The translations under genes were made by a program, and so were the position numbers. A stretch of DNA of 39,137 bases from a virus, in IMG/VR virus record IMGVR_UViG_3300025299_000118, positions 1 through 39,137 of that record; one strand, 5' to 3'. How positions within the stretch are numbered: the stretch's first letter is position 1; each line of letters starts with the position of its first letter. Positions 7,317-15,457 of this stretch are shown here, piece after piece. The notes below the pieces were generated by a model. It made no database searches, was not told the origin of the DNA, and was given only the letters and a program-made list of their open reading frames with translations.

Positions 7317-7333
7317 CCCCTCCTGTGCAGGAG
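7317..7333 (-). promoter_or_regulatory. Hairpin sequestering a ribosome binding site
   Basis: On the minus strand CTCCT pairs with AGGAG across a GCAC loop, placing the Shine-Dalgarno AGGAGG of the 77-aa membrane gene in the 3' arm. The stem is short but GC-rich and could slow translation initiation of a lysis-side gene. Confidence 0.35.
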
Positions 7334-7368
7334 CATTACGAATACCATGGGGCTGATTGGTAGGGAAA

Positions 7369-7776
7369 CTAGCGCCGCAACTGTCCGCCCTCTACGCGCT
7401 GAAGAATCTCCTTGATTACCTTCAGATCCCCGGCCTGCTGGCTCAACAAGCCCTGAAGGTCTTTGATGGCGCCTGCCGTAGACGAAGAAGTCTGCTCGGT
7501 GACCGTCAGCCTGTAGGAAAGGTTGTCGATCTTTCGGACCTCGCTTTCGAGCGAGCGGAATCGTTCCTCGTTGCGCGCCTCGATCGCCTTGACCTCGACC
7601 AGGCGCTCCTTGTGCAAGAGCTCGTGCCCGGCCTTCCAATTCTGAAGCTCCTCGATGTCCCTTCCCTTGTTCACCCAGATCGCCACGCCGCCGGCGCACA
7701 TGCCGATCAGCGTCACCAACTGGATGATCGTGTTGAGGTTCCACTCTAGCTTCTGCGCTCGCTTCGGGAGTTCCAT
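7369..7776 (-). CDS. XhlA-like membrane-anchored coiled-coil protein
   Basis: 135 aa. The ATG at 7776 (MELPKRAQKLEW) is chosen because AGGAG lies 9 bases upstream; a longer in-frame start at 7797 would include that Shine-Dalgarno. One hydrophobic helix (NTIIQLVTLIGMCAGGVAIWV, residues about 15-35) is followed by a long charged coiled coil (ELLHKERLVEVKAIEARNEE, then FRSLESEVRKIDNLSYRL). Topology resembles haemolysin XhlA-type proteins that sit beside holins. It probably helps holin action at the inner membrane, judged from shape and position only. Confidence 0.6.
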   Translation of the reverse strand: MELPKRAQKLEWNLNTIIQLVTLIGMCAGGVAIWVNKGRDIEELQNWKAGHELLHKERLVEVKAIEARNEERFRSLESEVRKIDNLSYRLTVTEQTSSSTAGAIKDLQGLLSQQAGDLKVIKEILQRVEGGQLRR

Positions 7777-7836
7777 GTGACCATGCTCCTGCCCCATTAT
7801 GCCCCTCGTTTTGTCTGCTATGCCGCACTTGATGGG

Positions 7837-7865
7837 AAAGCCGGCTCCCGAGGTTGAGAGCCGGC
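7837..7865 (-). terminator. Hairpin between holin candidate and XhlA-like gene
   Basis: GCCGGCTC (7840-7847) and GAGCCGGC (7858-7865) are perfect 8-base arms with a 10-base loop. Read on the minus strand it follows the 57-aa gene and is trailed only by TTT, so it is a weak terminator or a processing or attenuation site between lysis genes. Confidence 0.45.
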
Positions 7866-7872
7866 CGGATGC

Positions 7873-8046
7873 TTACCGCTGGTTCTTCGGCGCTAGATAG
7901 GTCAGGACCGCCGGCAAGCCGATCGTCAGCGCATAGAGCGCCAGATAGCCATACCAGGGCGTGCCTTCCGGCATGAAGGGAATACCGACAGTGCCGACGC
8001 CAGCGCCACCTGCTGCTGCGGCCAATGCTTTCGAGATGCCGCCCAT
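7873..8046 (-). CDS. 57-aa holin-like membrane protein
   Basis: Short ORF starting MGGISKALAAAAGG and ending LTYLAPKNQR. A glycine/alanine-rich N-terminal helix and a second helix (YGYLALYALTIGLPAVLTYL) give a small two-segment membrane protein with a charged C terminus, as in small holins. Its start abuts the lipoprotein stop codon with no gap and it is three genes from the amidase in the same operon. Holin assignment comes from size, topology and place, not from a recognised family. Confidence 0.55.
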   Translation of the reverse strand: MGGISKALAAAAGGAGVGTVGIPFMPEGTPWYGYLALYALTIGLPAVLTYLAPKNQR

Positions 8047-8358
8047 TTACTGTGCCTCCCTTAGAGCGAGAGAAACCGTCGTGTAGGCGGTCGCCACGAC
8101 GACAAGAGCGTTGGCCGCGGTGACGCTGCCAGGATCGGCGCAGATGACGCGCACGCCGTCGTAGGCTGCCTTCTCCTTGGCGATAGTGGATGCCTTGATA
8201 TTGCCGGAGGCCGAGGCCGCGATGAACGCGGCGTGCGCCGTCTCGAGCAGCGCGCAGGTCTTCGGCAGGTTGTTCTTGATCGTGGTGTCGATCGAGCCTG
8301 TGGTGGTGCAAGCGGACAGCACAAAGGCCGCCGCCGATACGATGATCAGCGAACGCAT
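8047..8358 (-). CDS. Phage lipoprotein of lysis cassette
   Basis: 103 aa from the ATG at 8358. A lipoprotein signal is visible: MRSLIIVSAAAFVLSAC, with lipobox LSAC placing the acylated cysteine at residue 17, then a Thr-rich segment and a helical body (TCALLETAHAAFIAASASGN, VTAANALVVVATAYTTV). A membrane-tethered product next to holin and endolysin could act like an Rz1-type outer-membrane spanin, though the body is longer than typical Rz1 and no Rz partner is evident. Confidence 0.7.
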   Translation of the reverse strand: MRSLIIVSAAAFVLSACTTTGSIDTTIKNNLPKTCALLETAHAAFIAASASGNIKASTIAKEKAAYDGVRVICADPGSVTAANALVVVATAYTTVSLALREAQ

Positions 8359-8390
8359 ATGGTGGTTCCTTCGATGTTGGGAGGTTGGAT

Positions 8391-8915
8391 TTAGAGGCGT
8401 GCTTTGACGTCGGCGCGCATCTTGTCGCCGCATGCTTTGGCGCCGATGACGTTCGGCGCGAACGGGAGGCGGGTGAAATCCCACTTCCCGGCCTGCTTGA
8501 TGCCCAGGTTCGGTTGAACCTCGGCATGGGAAAGGATCGTCTTCGAAGTGACCGGGATCTTATAGAACTCGGCCAGGTGCGCGATCACGTCCATGGCCCG
8601 GTGCCATTGAGTTTCCGTCATCGGGAATTTGCCGGCATGGAACGGGCTCTCGTTCGCGCCAGCCATGCAGGCGAGCGAGACGCCGATCGAGCCGGTGTTG
8701 CAGCCCCGCGTATGGGCGGCATAGTCGTCGTCGGCCGTGTTCACATTCTCGGCAATCGTGTGGTCGCCGCGGACCACGTTGCCGGAGCCCTCGACGATGA
8801 AGTGGTAGTGCTCCTTGTCGAGATCGGATGCTCGATGGGCGCCGGCACTCCAATGCGCGATGATACGGGACATCTTCACCGGCTGGAGCCATGCCAGCGG
8901 TAGGCGGTACGTCAT
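8391..8915 (-). CDS. N-acetylmuramoyl-L-alanine amidase endolysin
   Basis: 174 aa, amidase_2/T7-lysozyme fold. Visible family elements are the first zinc histidine in SRIIAHWSAG, the HYHFIVEGSGNVVRGD strand, GCNTGSIGVSLACM and the second zinc region SHAEVQ. It cleaves the amide between N-acetylmuramic acid and L-alanine in peptidoglycan. No signal peptide or SAR helix is present, so export depends on a holin, consistent with the small membrane proteins downstream. AGAGG lies 6 bases before the ATG. Length is normal for single-domain phage amidases. Confidence 0.9.
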   Translation of the reverse strand: MTYRLPLAWLQPVKMSRIIAHWSAGAHRASDLDKEHYHFIVEGSGNVVRGDHTIAENVNTADDDYAAHTRGCNTGSIGVSLACMAGANESPFHAGKFPMTETQWHRAMDVIAHLAEFYKIPVTSKTILSHAEVQPNLGIKQAGKWDFTRLPFAPNVIGAKACGDKMRADVKARL

Positions 8916-8980
8916 GATTTACCTCTTCGTTAGGAAAACAGGCCACCATCCAGACACGGCATGATGCCGGCTGGGGGAAC

Positions 8981-9106
8981 ATGATGGGCTATGACTGGAG
9001 TGGCGCTCGCGGGCGCCGAATGAAGATCGTGCGACTAGGAACGGCCGTAGCACTGGCGGCCGTCTTGGTGTCAGTTGCTACTCAGGTTGTAACGAAAGCC
9101 TTGTAG
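8981..9106 (+). CDS. 41-aa single-helix membrane peptide
   Basis: Short plus-strand ORF MMGYDWSGARGRR, then a hydrophobic helix (LGTAVALAAVLVSVATQVV) and TKAL. GGGGGA precedes the first ATG closely. It lies 12 bases before another plus-strand membrane gene, forming a pair that runs against the late operon. Function unknown. Confidence 0.4.
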   Translation: MMGYDWSGARGRRMKIVRLGTAVALAAVLVSVATQVVTKAL

Positions 9107-9118
9107 GAGCAGCGTCGC

Positions 9119-9454
9119 ATGGAAATCCCTTGGCATTACATCCATGAGAATTTTGACTGGCTAGGCCACATCGTTGAGGCGCTGTGCATAGCCGTTGTCG
9201 TTGCCGTTTCTGGCATGCTCTTCTACTCGCGCCGCGACGCGATCATCATCGGGCTTGCCTTCGGCGCCGGCCACTTTCATGGCCGCGAGAAGCGCGACTA
9301 TGAAATAAGCGTGCACATGCCGCCACCGCATCTCGAAGCCTACAAATTCTGGCTCTGGAACTGGGATCAGACCACGGACTTTTGGCCCGTCGCCATCGTA
9401 GTTTTTGCGGCACTGCTTTTGATCGCGCGCAGACGGAAGGGCCACCGCTCCTAG
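9119..9454 (+). CDS. Membrane protein with two helices (111 aa)
   Basis: AGGAG lies 9 bases before the ATG. Hydrophobic segments at about residues 15-36 (LGHIVEALCIAVVVAVSGMLFY) and 87-104 (DFWPVAIVVFAALLLIA) flank a polar, His/Pro-rich region (HFHGREKRDYEISVHMPPPH). It ends one base before the stop codon of the convergent 79-aa gene. A plus-strand gene between endolysin and tail-fibre genes is a typical moron position; it may be expressed in the lysogen. No family recognised. Confidence 0.6.
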   Translation: MEIPWHYIHENFDWLGHIVEALCIAVVVAVSGMLFYSRRDAIIIGLAFGAGHFHGREKRDYEISVHMPPPHLEAYKFWLWNWDQTTDFWPVAIVVFAALLLIARRRKGHRS

Positions 9455-9694
9455 CTAACGCGGCATTCGGCCACAGCCCCTCGAAACGAACAACGACAGC
9501 CTATCCTTCATCTGGGCCTTCCAGATTGCCTTGTCTGGATCTTCCTTCCTGTTCAGCTTCACGATGTACCGCAGGGCTCTTCTGATCTCGGCGTCCTTTT
9601 CGGATTCCATCTGATCAAGCTCTGCGTCTGCTTTTTCTAGCTCATCCCGAATGAGGTCCAAAAACCTCAACGGCATGTGAAAACGGTTGCTCAT
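9455..9694 (-). CDS. Small helical protein (79 aa)
   Basis: The ATG at 9694 (MSNRFHMPLRFLDLI) is preferred: GGGAG lies 5 bases upstream, whereas the earlier in-frame start would include that site. Charged helix DLIRDELEKADAELDQMESE followed by a basic region. It lies distal to the tail-fibre genes and could be a small tail or lysis accessory. No family recognised. Confidence 0.5.
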   Translation of the reverse strand: MSNRFHMPLRFLDLIRDELEKADAELDQMESEKDAEIRRALRYIVKLNRKEDPDKAIWKAQMKDRLSLFVSRGCGRMPR

Positions 9695-9803
9695 AGCCGC
9701 TCCCTCAAACACGACGCGATGCGATCGCGCCTTACCTCCTGCCCCTTCTGAAAGCTAGCAGACACTCGTTAGTTTCACCATTTGGAAGAGACTCGGACGT
9801 CCC

Positions 9804-9818
9804 GGGCTCTCAGAGCCC
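9804..9818 (-). repeat. Perfect hairpin with the stop codon as its loop
   Basis: GGGCTC and GAGCCC arms surround the TGA stop codon of the lectin-like gene. No T-run follows, so it is not a standard terminator. Confidence 0.3.
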
Positions 9819-10571
9819 ATAGTAGGAGATCATCGCCCCCATCAGGGCGTTGCGGTGATCGTTGTATTCCGTCTTGGCCAGATCGACGCCGAGGATCAGC
9901 GCGAAGCCGAGCTTGTCGCTGAAGGGTTCCTTGGCGCCAGCGTTCATGATGTAGCAGTCGGCTGGACTGGTGACGGTCGGCAGCGGCAAGGCGCCATCCG
10001 CCGGGTCGAACGTGCCGCCATCCGGATCGTTGTCGACATAGAAGCTGGTGTGCCCGGTGGTGCCGTTGAAGGTGGCGATCACCGCCCGCACGCCAGCGGT
10101 CAGCGCAAACGACCGGTTGCCGCCGCTCTTGTTCGTCTGGATGAAGATGTAGTTCGAGGCGTTCTGGAAGATCTTGAAGTTTTCATCCGGGCTCGAAAGC
10201 AGCGTCCCCCCCTTGGCGCTGTTGATATTCGCGACGAAGGCGAAGCTGATATCCCCGGTGAATTGCACGTTCTGGATCGTCAAAAGATTGTTGGTGACGC
10301 CGGCGCCCTCGATCACCTTGCGGCCGTTCCATCCGGAACCAGGTGTCACCACATCAGGGCACCGCGTCAGCGGTCCGACGACACGATGCTGGCTCCACAG
10401 ATCGTAAGCGTTGATCTCCGGCGCCACGCCCGAGTTCTTCACGCGCAGCGCGTCGGCAAGCAGGCAGTGCCGCTTGCCGGGAACGCCGGCGATCGCATTA
10501 AGCAGCGAGATGTTGAGGATTGGCGTCGATATCTTCGAAGGCGAGCCGGCGAGCTTGATGATGGATGCCAT
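9810..10571 (-). CDS. Concanavalin-A/LamG-like tail-associated protein
   Basis: 253 aa. After an N-terminal segment about residues 90-215 have the beta-sandwich pattern of ConA-like lectin folds: NNLLTIQNVQFTGDISFAFV, GGTLLSSPDENFKIF, NYIFIQTNK, VIATFNGTTGHTSFYVDND. The C terminus (LGFALILGVDL..NALMGAMISYYGL) is also typical of LamG-like phage proteins. It lies 10 bases downstream of the esterase tail fibre, so it probably decorates the tail tip and binds host glycans. No catalytic motif identified. Confidence 0.65.
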   Translation of the reverse strand: MASIIKLAGSPSKISTPILNISLLNAIAGVPGKRHCLLADALRVKNSGVAPEINAYDLWSQHRVVGPLTRCPDVVTPGSGWNGRKVIEGAGVTNNLLTIQNVQFTGDISFAFVANINSAKGGTLLSSPDENFKIFQNASNYIFIQTNKSGGNRSFALTAGVRAVIATFNGTTGHTSFYVDNDPDGGTFDPADGALPLPTVTSPADCYIMNAGAKEPFSDKLGFALILGVDLAKTEYNDHRNALMGAMISYYGL

Positions 10572-10580
10572 GTCGAAACC

Positions 10581-12476
10581 TCAGTTGCAGGCGATGGCGC
10601 CGCAATGCGCCCATTTGTAGGTAGGGTTGCCCGAGGGGTCGTTGCCCATGTTCGTCGAGCTGCGCAGGCAATGCCCTGCGGTCGTCTTGCCGGCGCCGGT
10701 GTAAAGCGCGCCGTAAAGGCCAAGCTCGATCGTGTTGTTCGTGTCAGGCGGTGCCGAGGCGAGCGTGAACTGCACCGTGTTGCCGACGATCGTCGGTGCC
10801 CCCGACATCAGGATCTCGACATCGCTCGAGTCGTAGAATTTGATGCCGAACTGCCCCGGATCCACAAAGCGGGTCGTGTCCTGTGTGAGCGAGCCCGAGA
10901 CGCCGGTGAAGGTCAGTGTCACCGCCGTTCCTGTTCGGCTGGCAGAACTCATCCGCATCGCCGTGTAGGCGCCGGCGGCCAGCACCTTGCCGAGGGTGAA
11001 ACCCTTGTCGCGATAGGCAGCCGACGTGTAGTGCACGCCGTCACCGAGATCCCAATAGTGGTGCGCTCCGGCAGGGATGACGTTGGCGTTTGCAGCGGCC
11101 GCATCGAGCACGCCCTGCGGCGTCTTCACACGCGTGCGGCCAAAGCCGCCGGTGTTTTCCGGGTGCGAGTGCGTCTGGTTCACATAGAGCTTCAGCGCCG
11201 CCGAAAGCCCGGTGATCGCATTGATGTCCGCCTGCAGATCAGCGCGCAGCTGCTGAATGAAGGCCGACCAGGTCGCGGCGCTCGTGTTGCTTGTCGCTTC
11301 GGACTGACCGTCTTCGAGCACGCCGCGGCATTCGGTGATCGTCAGGCCATAGGCATCGGCGAAGGTCTTGATCGCCGCGATCGTCCGTAGAACGTTCAGA
11401 TAGGGGTTGCTGCCTTTGGCAATCTGGGCGCTCGTCGCCGAGCCGATCGCGGCGGTAAAGACGATCACGCCCGTGTCCGACGGCAGACTATCGGCCCACT
11501 GCTTCGCAGCCTGCGCCCATCCGGTCTCGCCAGCATCGGAGTTGCGGATCTCGTAGGCGCTGACGAAGCCGTCATAGCTTTCCGATCGCGCCGGGTACGT
11601 CAGCCAGTTGGCGGCCTGTGTGTTGCCAAGAATACGGACGCCGCGCTTCCCCATGGCAACCTTGCCCGGACCGATCGCCGTCGTCGTCAGCGCAGAAGGC
11701 GAGCCCGGGGAGAGGCCGGCGCCGGTGGATTGCCCGCAGACAAATAGGATCGCAAGTTTGCTGACCGAGGAGAGGAACGGATTGAGCGGCGCAAGCGACG
11801 CCTTTTCACGGAGCGGGGCAAAGTTGCCGTTCGCTTCGAGCATCGCATATTCGACGGCCCCTCCATTAGTTTTCACGATCTCGTAGCTGTCGCCGATGAT
11901 CGAGCCATAGGTCACGCGACGGGGGGCGATCGTCTCATCCTCGTCGGAGGAGCCGGAGCGGATATAGACCTCACCATTCCAGATCACAGGATCAAGGTTT
12001 GCGTCAGCTTCCGTGTTGGAGATCCAGTCACCTTCTGGCGTCAATCCCATGAAGATCGAACCGTCCGCGTTGCGGAACTCCATCGTGAAATCGGCAGAGA
12101 ATGCTTCTGTGATGCCAGTTGCCGGCGAAACGGCGGCATTAACCAGCACCTCAATCGATGGAATGCGAAACGCCCAGGAGCCGGTGCCTACGTCGCCGAG
12201 CTTCTCATACGTGCCGTTGTTCGCAAGGGTCGGATCGTTGGTGACGATACCCTTCACCCCGGCCGCATAACCGAGATCCACATCCATCTCCGCCTTGGTG
12301 GCAAAGAAGATCTCAGAAACCGGGACCGATTGCTTCAGCCGCTCGATTTCCTCGTCGACCTGGTCGACGAATGCGAAGATATCGACCTTATCCGGCTCAT
12401 TCTCGCCGGTGTCTGGCAGTCCTTCGGACTTGAAGAAACGCCACGCATAACGCCCAAGCGATGCGATCACACCCAT
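10581..12476 (-). CDS. Tail fibre/spike with SGNH (sialate-O-acetylesterase-like) domain
   Basis: 631 aa; the ATG at 12476 is chosen because AGAGGAG lies 6 bases upstream. Residues 1-60 include a helical region that could mediate trimerisation or tail attachment. From about 240 the sequence reads LAILFVCGQSTGAG, with the nucleophile serine (Ser250) in a GQS block, and about 230 residues later YWDLGDGVHYTS supplies the DxxH pair (Asp479, His482), as in the SASA/SGNH hydrolase family. It would deacetylate surface polysaccharide during adsorption. The C-terminal 130 residues are beta-rich and may bind the receptor. It lies between tail tip and lectin genes. Confidence 0.8.
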   Translation of the reverse strand: MGVIASLGRYAWRFFKSEGLPDTGENEPDKVDIFAFVDQVDEEIERLKQSVPVSEIFFATKAEMDVDLGYAAGVKGIVTNDPTLANNGTYEKLGDVGTGSWAFRIPSIEVLVNAAVSPATGITEAFSADFTMEFRNADGSIFMGLTPEGDWISNTEADANLDPVIWNGEVYIRSGSSDEDETIAPRRVTYGSIIGDSYEIVKTNGGAVEYAMLEANGNFAPLREKASLAPLNPFLSSVSKLAILFVCGQSTGAGLSPGSPSALTTTAIGPGKVAMGKRGVRILGNTQAANWLTYPARSESYDGFVSAYEIRNSDAGETGWAQAAKQWADSLPSDTGVIVFTAAIGSATSAQIAKGSNPYLNVLRTIAAIKTFADAYGLTITECRGVLEDGQSEATSNTSAATWSAFIQQLRADLQADINAITGLSAALKLYVNQTHSHPENTGGFGRTRVKTPQGVLDAAAANANVIPAGAHHYWDLGDGVHYTSAAYRDKGFTLGKVLAAGAYTAMRMSSASRTGTAVTLTFTGVSGSLTQDTTRFVDPGQFGIKFYDSSDVEILMSGAPTIVGNTVQFTLASAPPDTNNTIELGLYGALYTGAGKTTAGHCLRSSTNMGNDPSGNPTYKWAHCGAIACN

Positions 12477-12504
12477 GATGGGCTCCTCTGCAAAGTAAAA
12501 GAAT

Positions 12505-14961
12505 TCAGACGATGGTGATGGTGAGCGGGCCAGCCTGCGGCCCTTCCTTGCCCGAGCCGTTGGCCGGGAATGCGTAGTAGTCCCACACGCCTTGAGGCGC
12601 ACAGCTCGCGGTCTCGATGTAGGCGATCAGGTCATCGATCGAGCCCGCGAAAGGCGTGTCCTTCCGCATGCCGATGCTGGTGATTGCCTGCGTCGCCGTC
12701 AGCGTTTCGAGGAATGTGCCGTTCGCTGCGCGGTTCGTCCCGTCGGTAAACAGGGTCGCCCCAATGATGCGCGGTCGAACGTTGCCGGCGGCATAGGCCG
12801 AGACATCGAATTTCGTACGCACCTTGTCACCGTTCGCCGCAGTGAAGGCTTGGGTCGCGAACGATGTAGCACCGGCCGCGCCGTTCAACTTACCGCTGCC
12901 AACAGTCCATCCGGTCCCGAGCGTCAGCCCGGTCGAACTGGCAAAGTCGGAGTTTGCCACCCCGTTCACCCTGGTCGCATCGCCGTCGATGTAAGCGAAG
13001 GTCGTTCCCGGCGCCGCTCCGATTGTGATCTTCGTGTGCACCGCCTTGTTGAGCGTCACGCCCGTGGGGACTCGATAGAGATTGATGCGCTTCAGGTGCG
13101 TGTCGTTCGCGGTGGCGAATGTGAAGGTCGCGCGGCCGAGTTGCAGCGATCCGCCTGTGATCGCGAACGAACTCAGCGCGACCGGAGCAACCGGATCCGA
13201 GACCGGCGTCGCGAAGATGTAAGTGGTCCAGGCGGACTTCGAACCATTCGACCAGGTGCGAACCCGGAACCGGTGTTGTATTCCATCGGCGAGATAGTTG
13301 GAGCGCGCGATGCTTTCGCCTTTTTTAGACATCGTTGACTGTGCGGTCTGGTTCGGTCCCTCGGTCGGTTGCCACTCGAACTCATAAAGCAGCGCGTTTG
13401 AAACGAAGGTCCAAGTGGCGACGGCGTAGGAAGCAGTCTCGCCGCCGGCCAGCGCTTGCGTCTTGATCTCGATAGCGAAGCCGGTCGGGAGAGGGACGCC
13501 GGTGGGCACGATCGCTTCCGGGATCGTCGGCGGCTCCCCCTCTTCCTTCTCTGCATCGAACTCATAGAGATTCGCCGGCACGACAATGCCGGAAAACTCG
13601 ACCGTCAGGTTGCGGAAAGAGAATGTCGGTGACGTCGTGATTTCCACGATCGCCTCATTGAGATGCGGCGGCGCATGCACCCGCACGAAACGGTGATAGG
13701 CGATATCACCCGCCGCTTCATAGGTCGCAAGAACGGAAACGCGCGGCGCATTGGCGCGGATCTCGGTGATCTTCTGAATCCGCTGGCAATGGTTGTGCCG
13801 CTCGATCACCTGATTGTCGAGCGTCCGGGTTCGCTCGGTGTCCTCGCCGATATAGGGATTGCCCCAGATCGCCGCATCCACCGTATTGAAGCGGTTCTCC
13901 GGACTGGTGAAGCGGCCACGCACGGCGAGCACCGTCGCCGCCTCGCTGCGGTTCGCCTTAAAGGTCAGGCGATGGATGTCATTTTCCGTGAGCCTTATCG
14001 TCGGCACGACGAACTCGCCTGCATGCACGCCGATCAGGCCGTCTGGACGCTCATAAACGACCAGCTCTGCCGCCTGGTCGAGTAGCCGGCCCACCTGCAC
14101 CTGATCATTGTTCGCGCGAAACCAGATGCCGCCATGGTAGCGCGGCTCGCTGTCCCCATCACGGTTCGTCACCGCTTGGTCGCAGATATCTGCAGCATGC
14201 GCCCAGTCGGGCATATACATGTCCGCCAGGTTCTGCTTTCCACCCCAGGGATTGGTCAGCTGATGCATCCGCAGCAGCGCAAGATTCTGCGCAAATTCGA
14301 AGGTCTCATCGTCGGCGGCATCATGGTCCGGATTCCGCGGATCGAAGACCAGCGCACCGTCGATCACGCTCGAATGTTGCGGCATCTGGTTCGGATAGAC
14401 ATCGAGATAGTCGCCCGAGTCGGCCGTGGCGCAGGAGACCCGCACCGTCGCCAGCCCATCGCCCCGGTGAGCATTGGTATAGATCTCCGGAAACGTCGTG
14501 ACGAGGTCCGCATAGGCTGTTTCTGCCGGCAGGCCGTTGCGTGTCAGAATGCGGACATATCCAGCCATGTGTGCAGGTGTGACGGTGTAGCCGTCACCGT
14601 TTAGCGTCGCCTTCTCGTCGTGCAGGTAGTGCTCGACGAACCCATGGATCCGGTGCCCCGCCGCGCACATGATGTGATAGGCAGTGCCATTCCGCTCTTC
14701 GAGCGCGAGATAGTCAGAGCCCTTCTTCCGGCGGCCCAGAACGATTGGCAGGCTCGGCACGGACTGCTTGAGGTTATAGGCACCGTCGTCGGGCTCCGGA
14801 ACGGCGGGCTTGTCGACGAGCAGGCCCTGAAGCAGCGCTGCGCCGTAGGCCAGACCGGCATAGGCCAGACCCAAGGTGCCGAGATAAAGTGCGTTAGCAC
14901 CAACAACAGTCGTTGCCAGCGACGATACAATCAACGCGGCTAGGTTGATAACAGCGGGCAT
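12505..14961 (-). CDS. Tail tip / host specificity protein (gpJ/GTA gp15-like)
   Basis: 818 aa. It opens with two Ala/Gly/Leu-rich hydrophobic stretches (LAALIVSSLATTVVGANALYL, LGLAYAGLAYGAALLQGLLV) typical of the large tip protein in alphaproteobacterial siphophages. Then comes the tip core (PSLPIVLGRRKKGSDYLALEE, HIMCAAGHRIHGFVEHYLHDEK, LALLRMHQLTNPWGGKQNL, DICDQAV). The C-terminal 350 residues contain fibronectin-III-like strands (YEFEWQPTEGPN, HRFRVRTWSNGSKSAWT). It would form the tail tip that contacts the host receptor. The upstream NlpC-like gene is the usual neighbour, here separated by the plus-strand protease cassette. Confidence 0.85.
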   Translation of the reverse strand: MPAVINLAALIVSSLATTVVGANALYLGTLGLAYAGLAYGAALLQGLLVDKPAVPEPDDGAYNLKQSVPSLPIVLGRRKKGSDYLALEERNGTAYHIMCAAGHRIHGFVEHYLHDEKATLNGDGYTVTPAHMAGYVRILTRNGLPAETAYADLVTTFPEIYTNAHRGDGLATVRVSCATADSGDYLDVYPNQMPQHSSVIDGALVFDPRNPDHDAADDETFEFAQNLALLRMHQLTNPWGGKQNLADMYMPDWAHAADICDQAVTNRDGDSEPRYHGGIWFRANNDQVQVGRLLDQAAELVVYERPDGLIGVHAGEFVVPTIRLTENDIHRLTFKANRSEAATVLAVRGRFTSPENRFNTVDAAIWGNPYIGEDTERTRTLDNQVIERHNHCQRIQKITEIRANAPRVSVLATYEAAGDIAYHRFVRVHAPPHLNEAIVEITTSPTFSFRNLTVEFSGIVVPANLYEFDAEKEEGEPPTIPEAIVPTGVPLPTGFAIEIKTQALAGGETASYAVATWTFVSNALLYEFEWQPTEGPNQTAQSTMSKKGESIARSNYLADGIQHRFRVRTWSNGSKSAWTTYIFATPVSDPVAPVALSSFAITGGSLQLGRATFTFATANDTHLKRINLYRVPTGVTLNKAVHTKITIGAAPGTTFAYIDGDATRVNGVANSDFASSTGLTLGTGWTVGSGKLNGAAGATSFATQAFTAANGDKVRTKFDVSAYAAGNVRPRIIGATLFTDGTNRAANGTFLETLTATQAITSIGMRKDTPFAGSIDDLIAYIETASCAPQGVWDYYAFPANGSGKEGPQAGPLTITIV

Positions 14962-15023
14962 CTCTACACTGGACCTCGTTAGAAGCTGTGCTTATCCTCC
15001 CGCTCGCCTAGAGGGAGACAGGG

Positions 15024-15437
15024 ATGAAAAAGCAGCAAGTAGTTGTATTTACATTGGCCGCGATGCTGGCCGGGTGCGCCTCGCCGCAAGCGATCTCTCG
15101 CATGACGTCGTACCCATCGACGGTCACGCCTGTAAAAATGGCCGACGACACCTATCGTGTGTTTGAGAAACGTGACGAGCAAACAATCATGACTACGCCG
15201 AGCATCGCCGCGTCAGCAGCCATGGGAGCTGCGCGAGGTGCCACGCTCGGCATGGCGAACGTAATGACGCCCGAACAACGCCACGAGGCTGCGGCGCAAC
15301 AATACCTGACTCAAACTGGGCGGCCTCATTGCAGGATCACCAAGGGCTACCTGATCGCCGAACCTCAATATGAATTCAACTACGAGTGCCCTGCGGCAAC
15401 CGTAGGCGGCACCGCCGCCGGCGTGGGCGGCAGCTAA
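15024..15437 (+). CDS. Lipoprotein of reversed cassette in tail operon
   Basis: 137 aa. The signal sequence MKKQQVVVFTLAAMLAGC has a lipobox LAGC with the acylated cysteine at residue 18. The body contains an Ala/Gly-rich segment (IAASAAMGAARGATLGMANV) and PHCRITKGYLIAEPQYEFNYEC with two further cysteines. AGGGAGACAGGG upstream gives a strong ribosome site. It is plus strand inside a minus-strand tail operon and is followed after 20 bases by a trypsin-like protease gene, so the two form an independent cassette. Envelope lipoproteins of prophages can block superinfection; that role is inference. Confidence 0.7.
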   Translation: MKKQQVVVFTLAAMLAGCASPQAISRMTSYPSTVTPVKMADDTYRVFEKRDEQTIMTTPSIAASAAMGAARGATLGMANVMTPEQRHEAAAQQYLTQTGRPHCRITKGYLIAEPQYEFNYECPAATVGGTAAGVGGS

Positions 15438-15457
15438 ACCCAACAAGAGTAGCAAAT

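Noticed and set aside
7268-8527. 419-aa minus-strand open frame across the lysis genes
   Set aside because: Overlaps four better supported small genes and the amidase in another frame; Arg/Gly/His-rich noise.
9855-11390. 511-aa plus-strand open frame
   Set aside because: Antisense to the lectin and esterase fibre genes; Arg/Gly/Ala-rich shadow caused by high GC, no motifs, no ribosome site.
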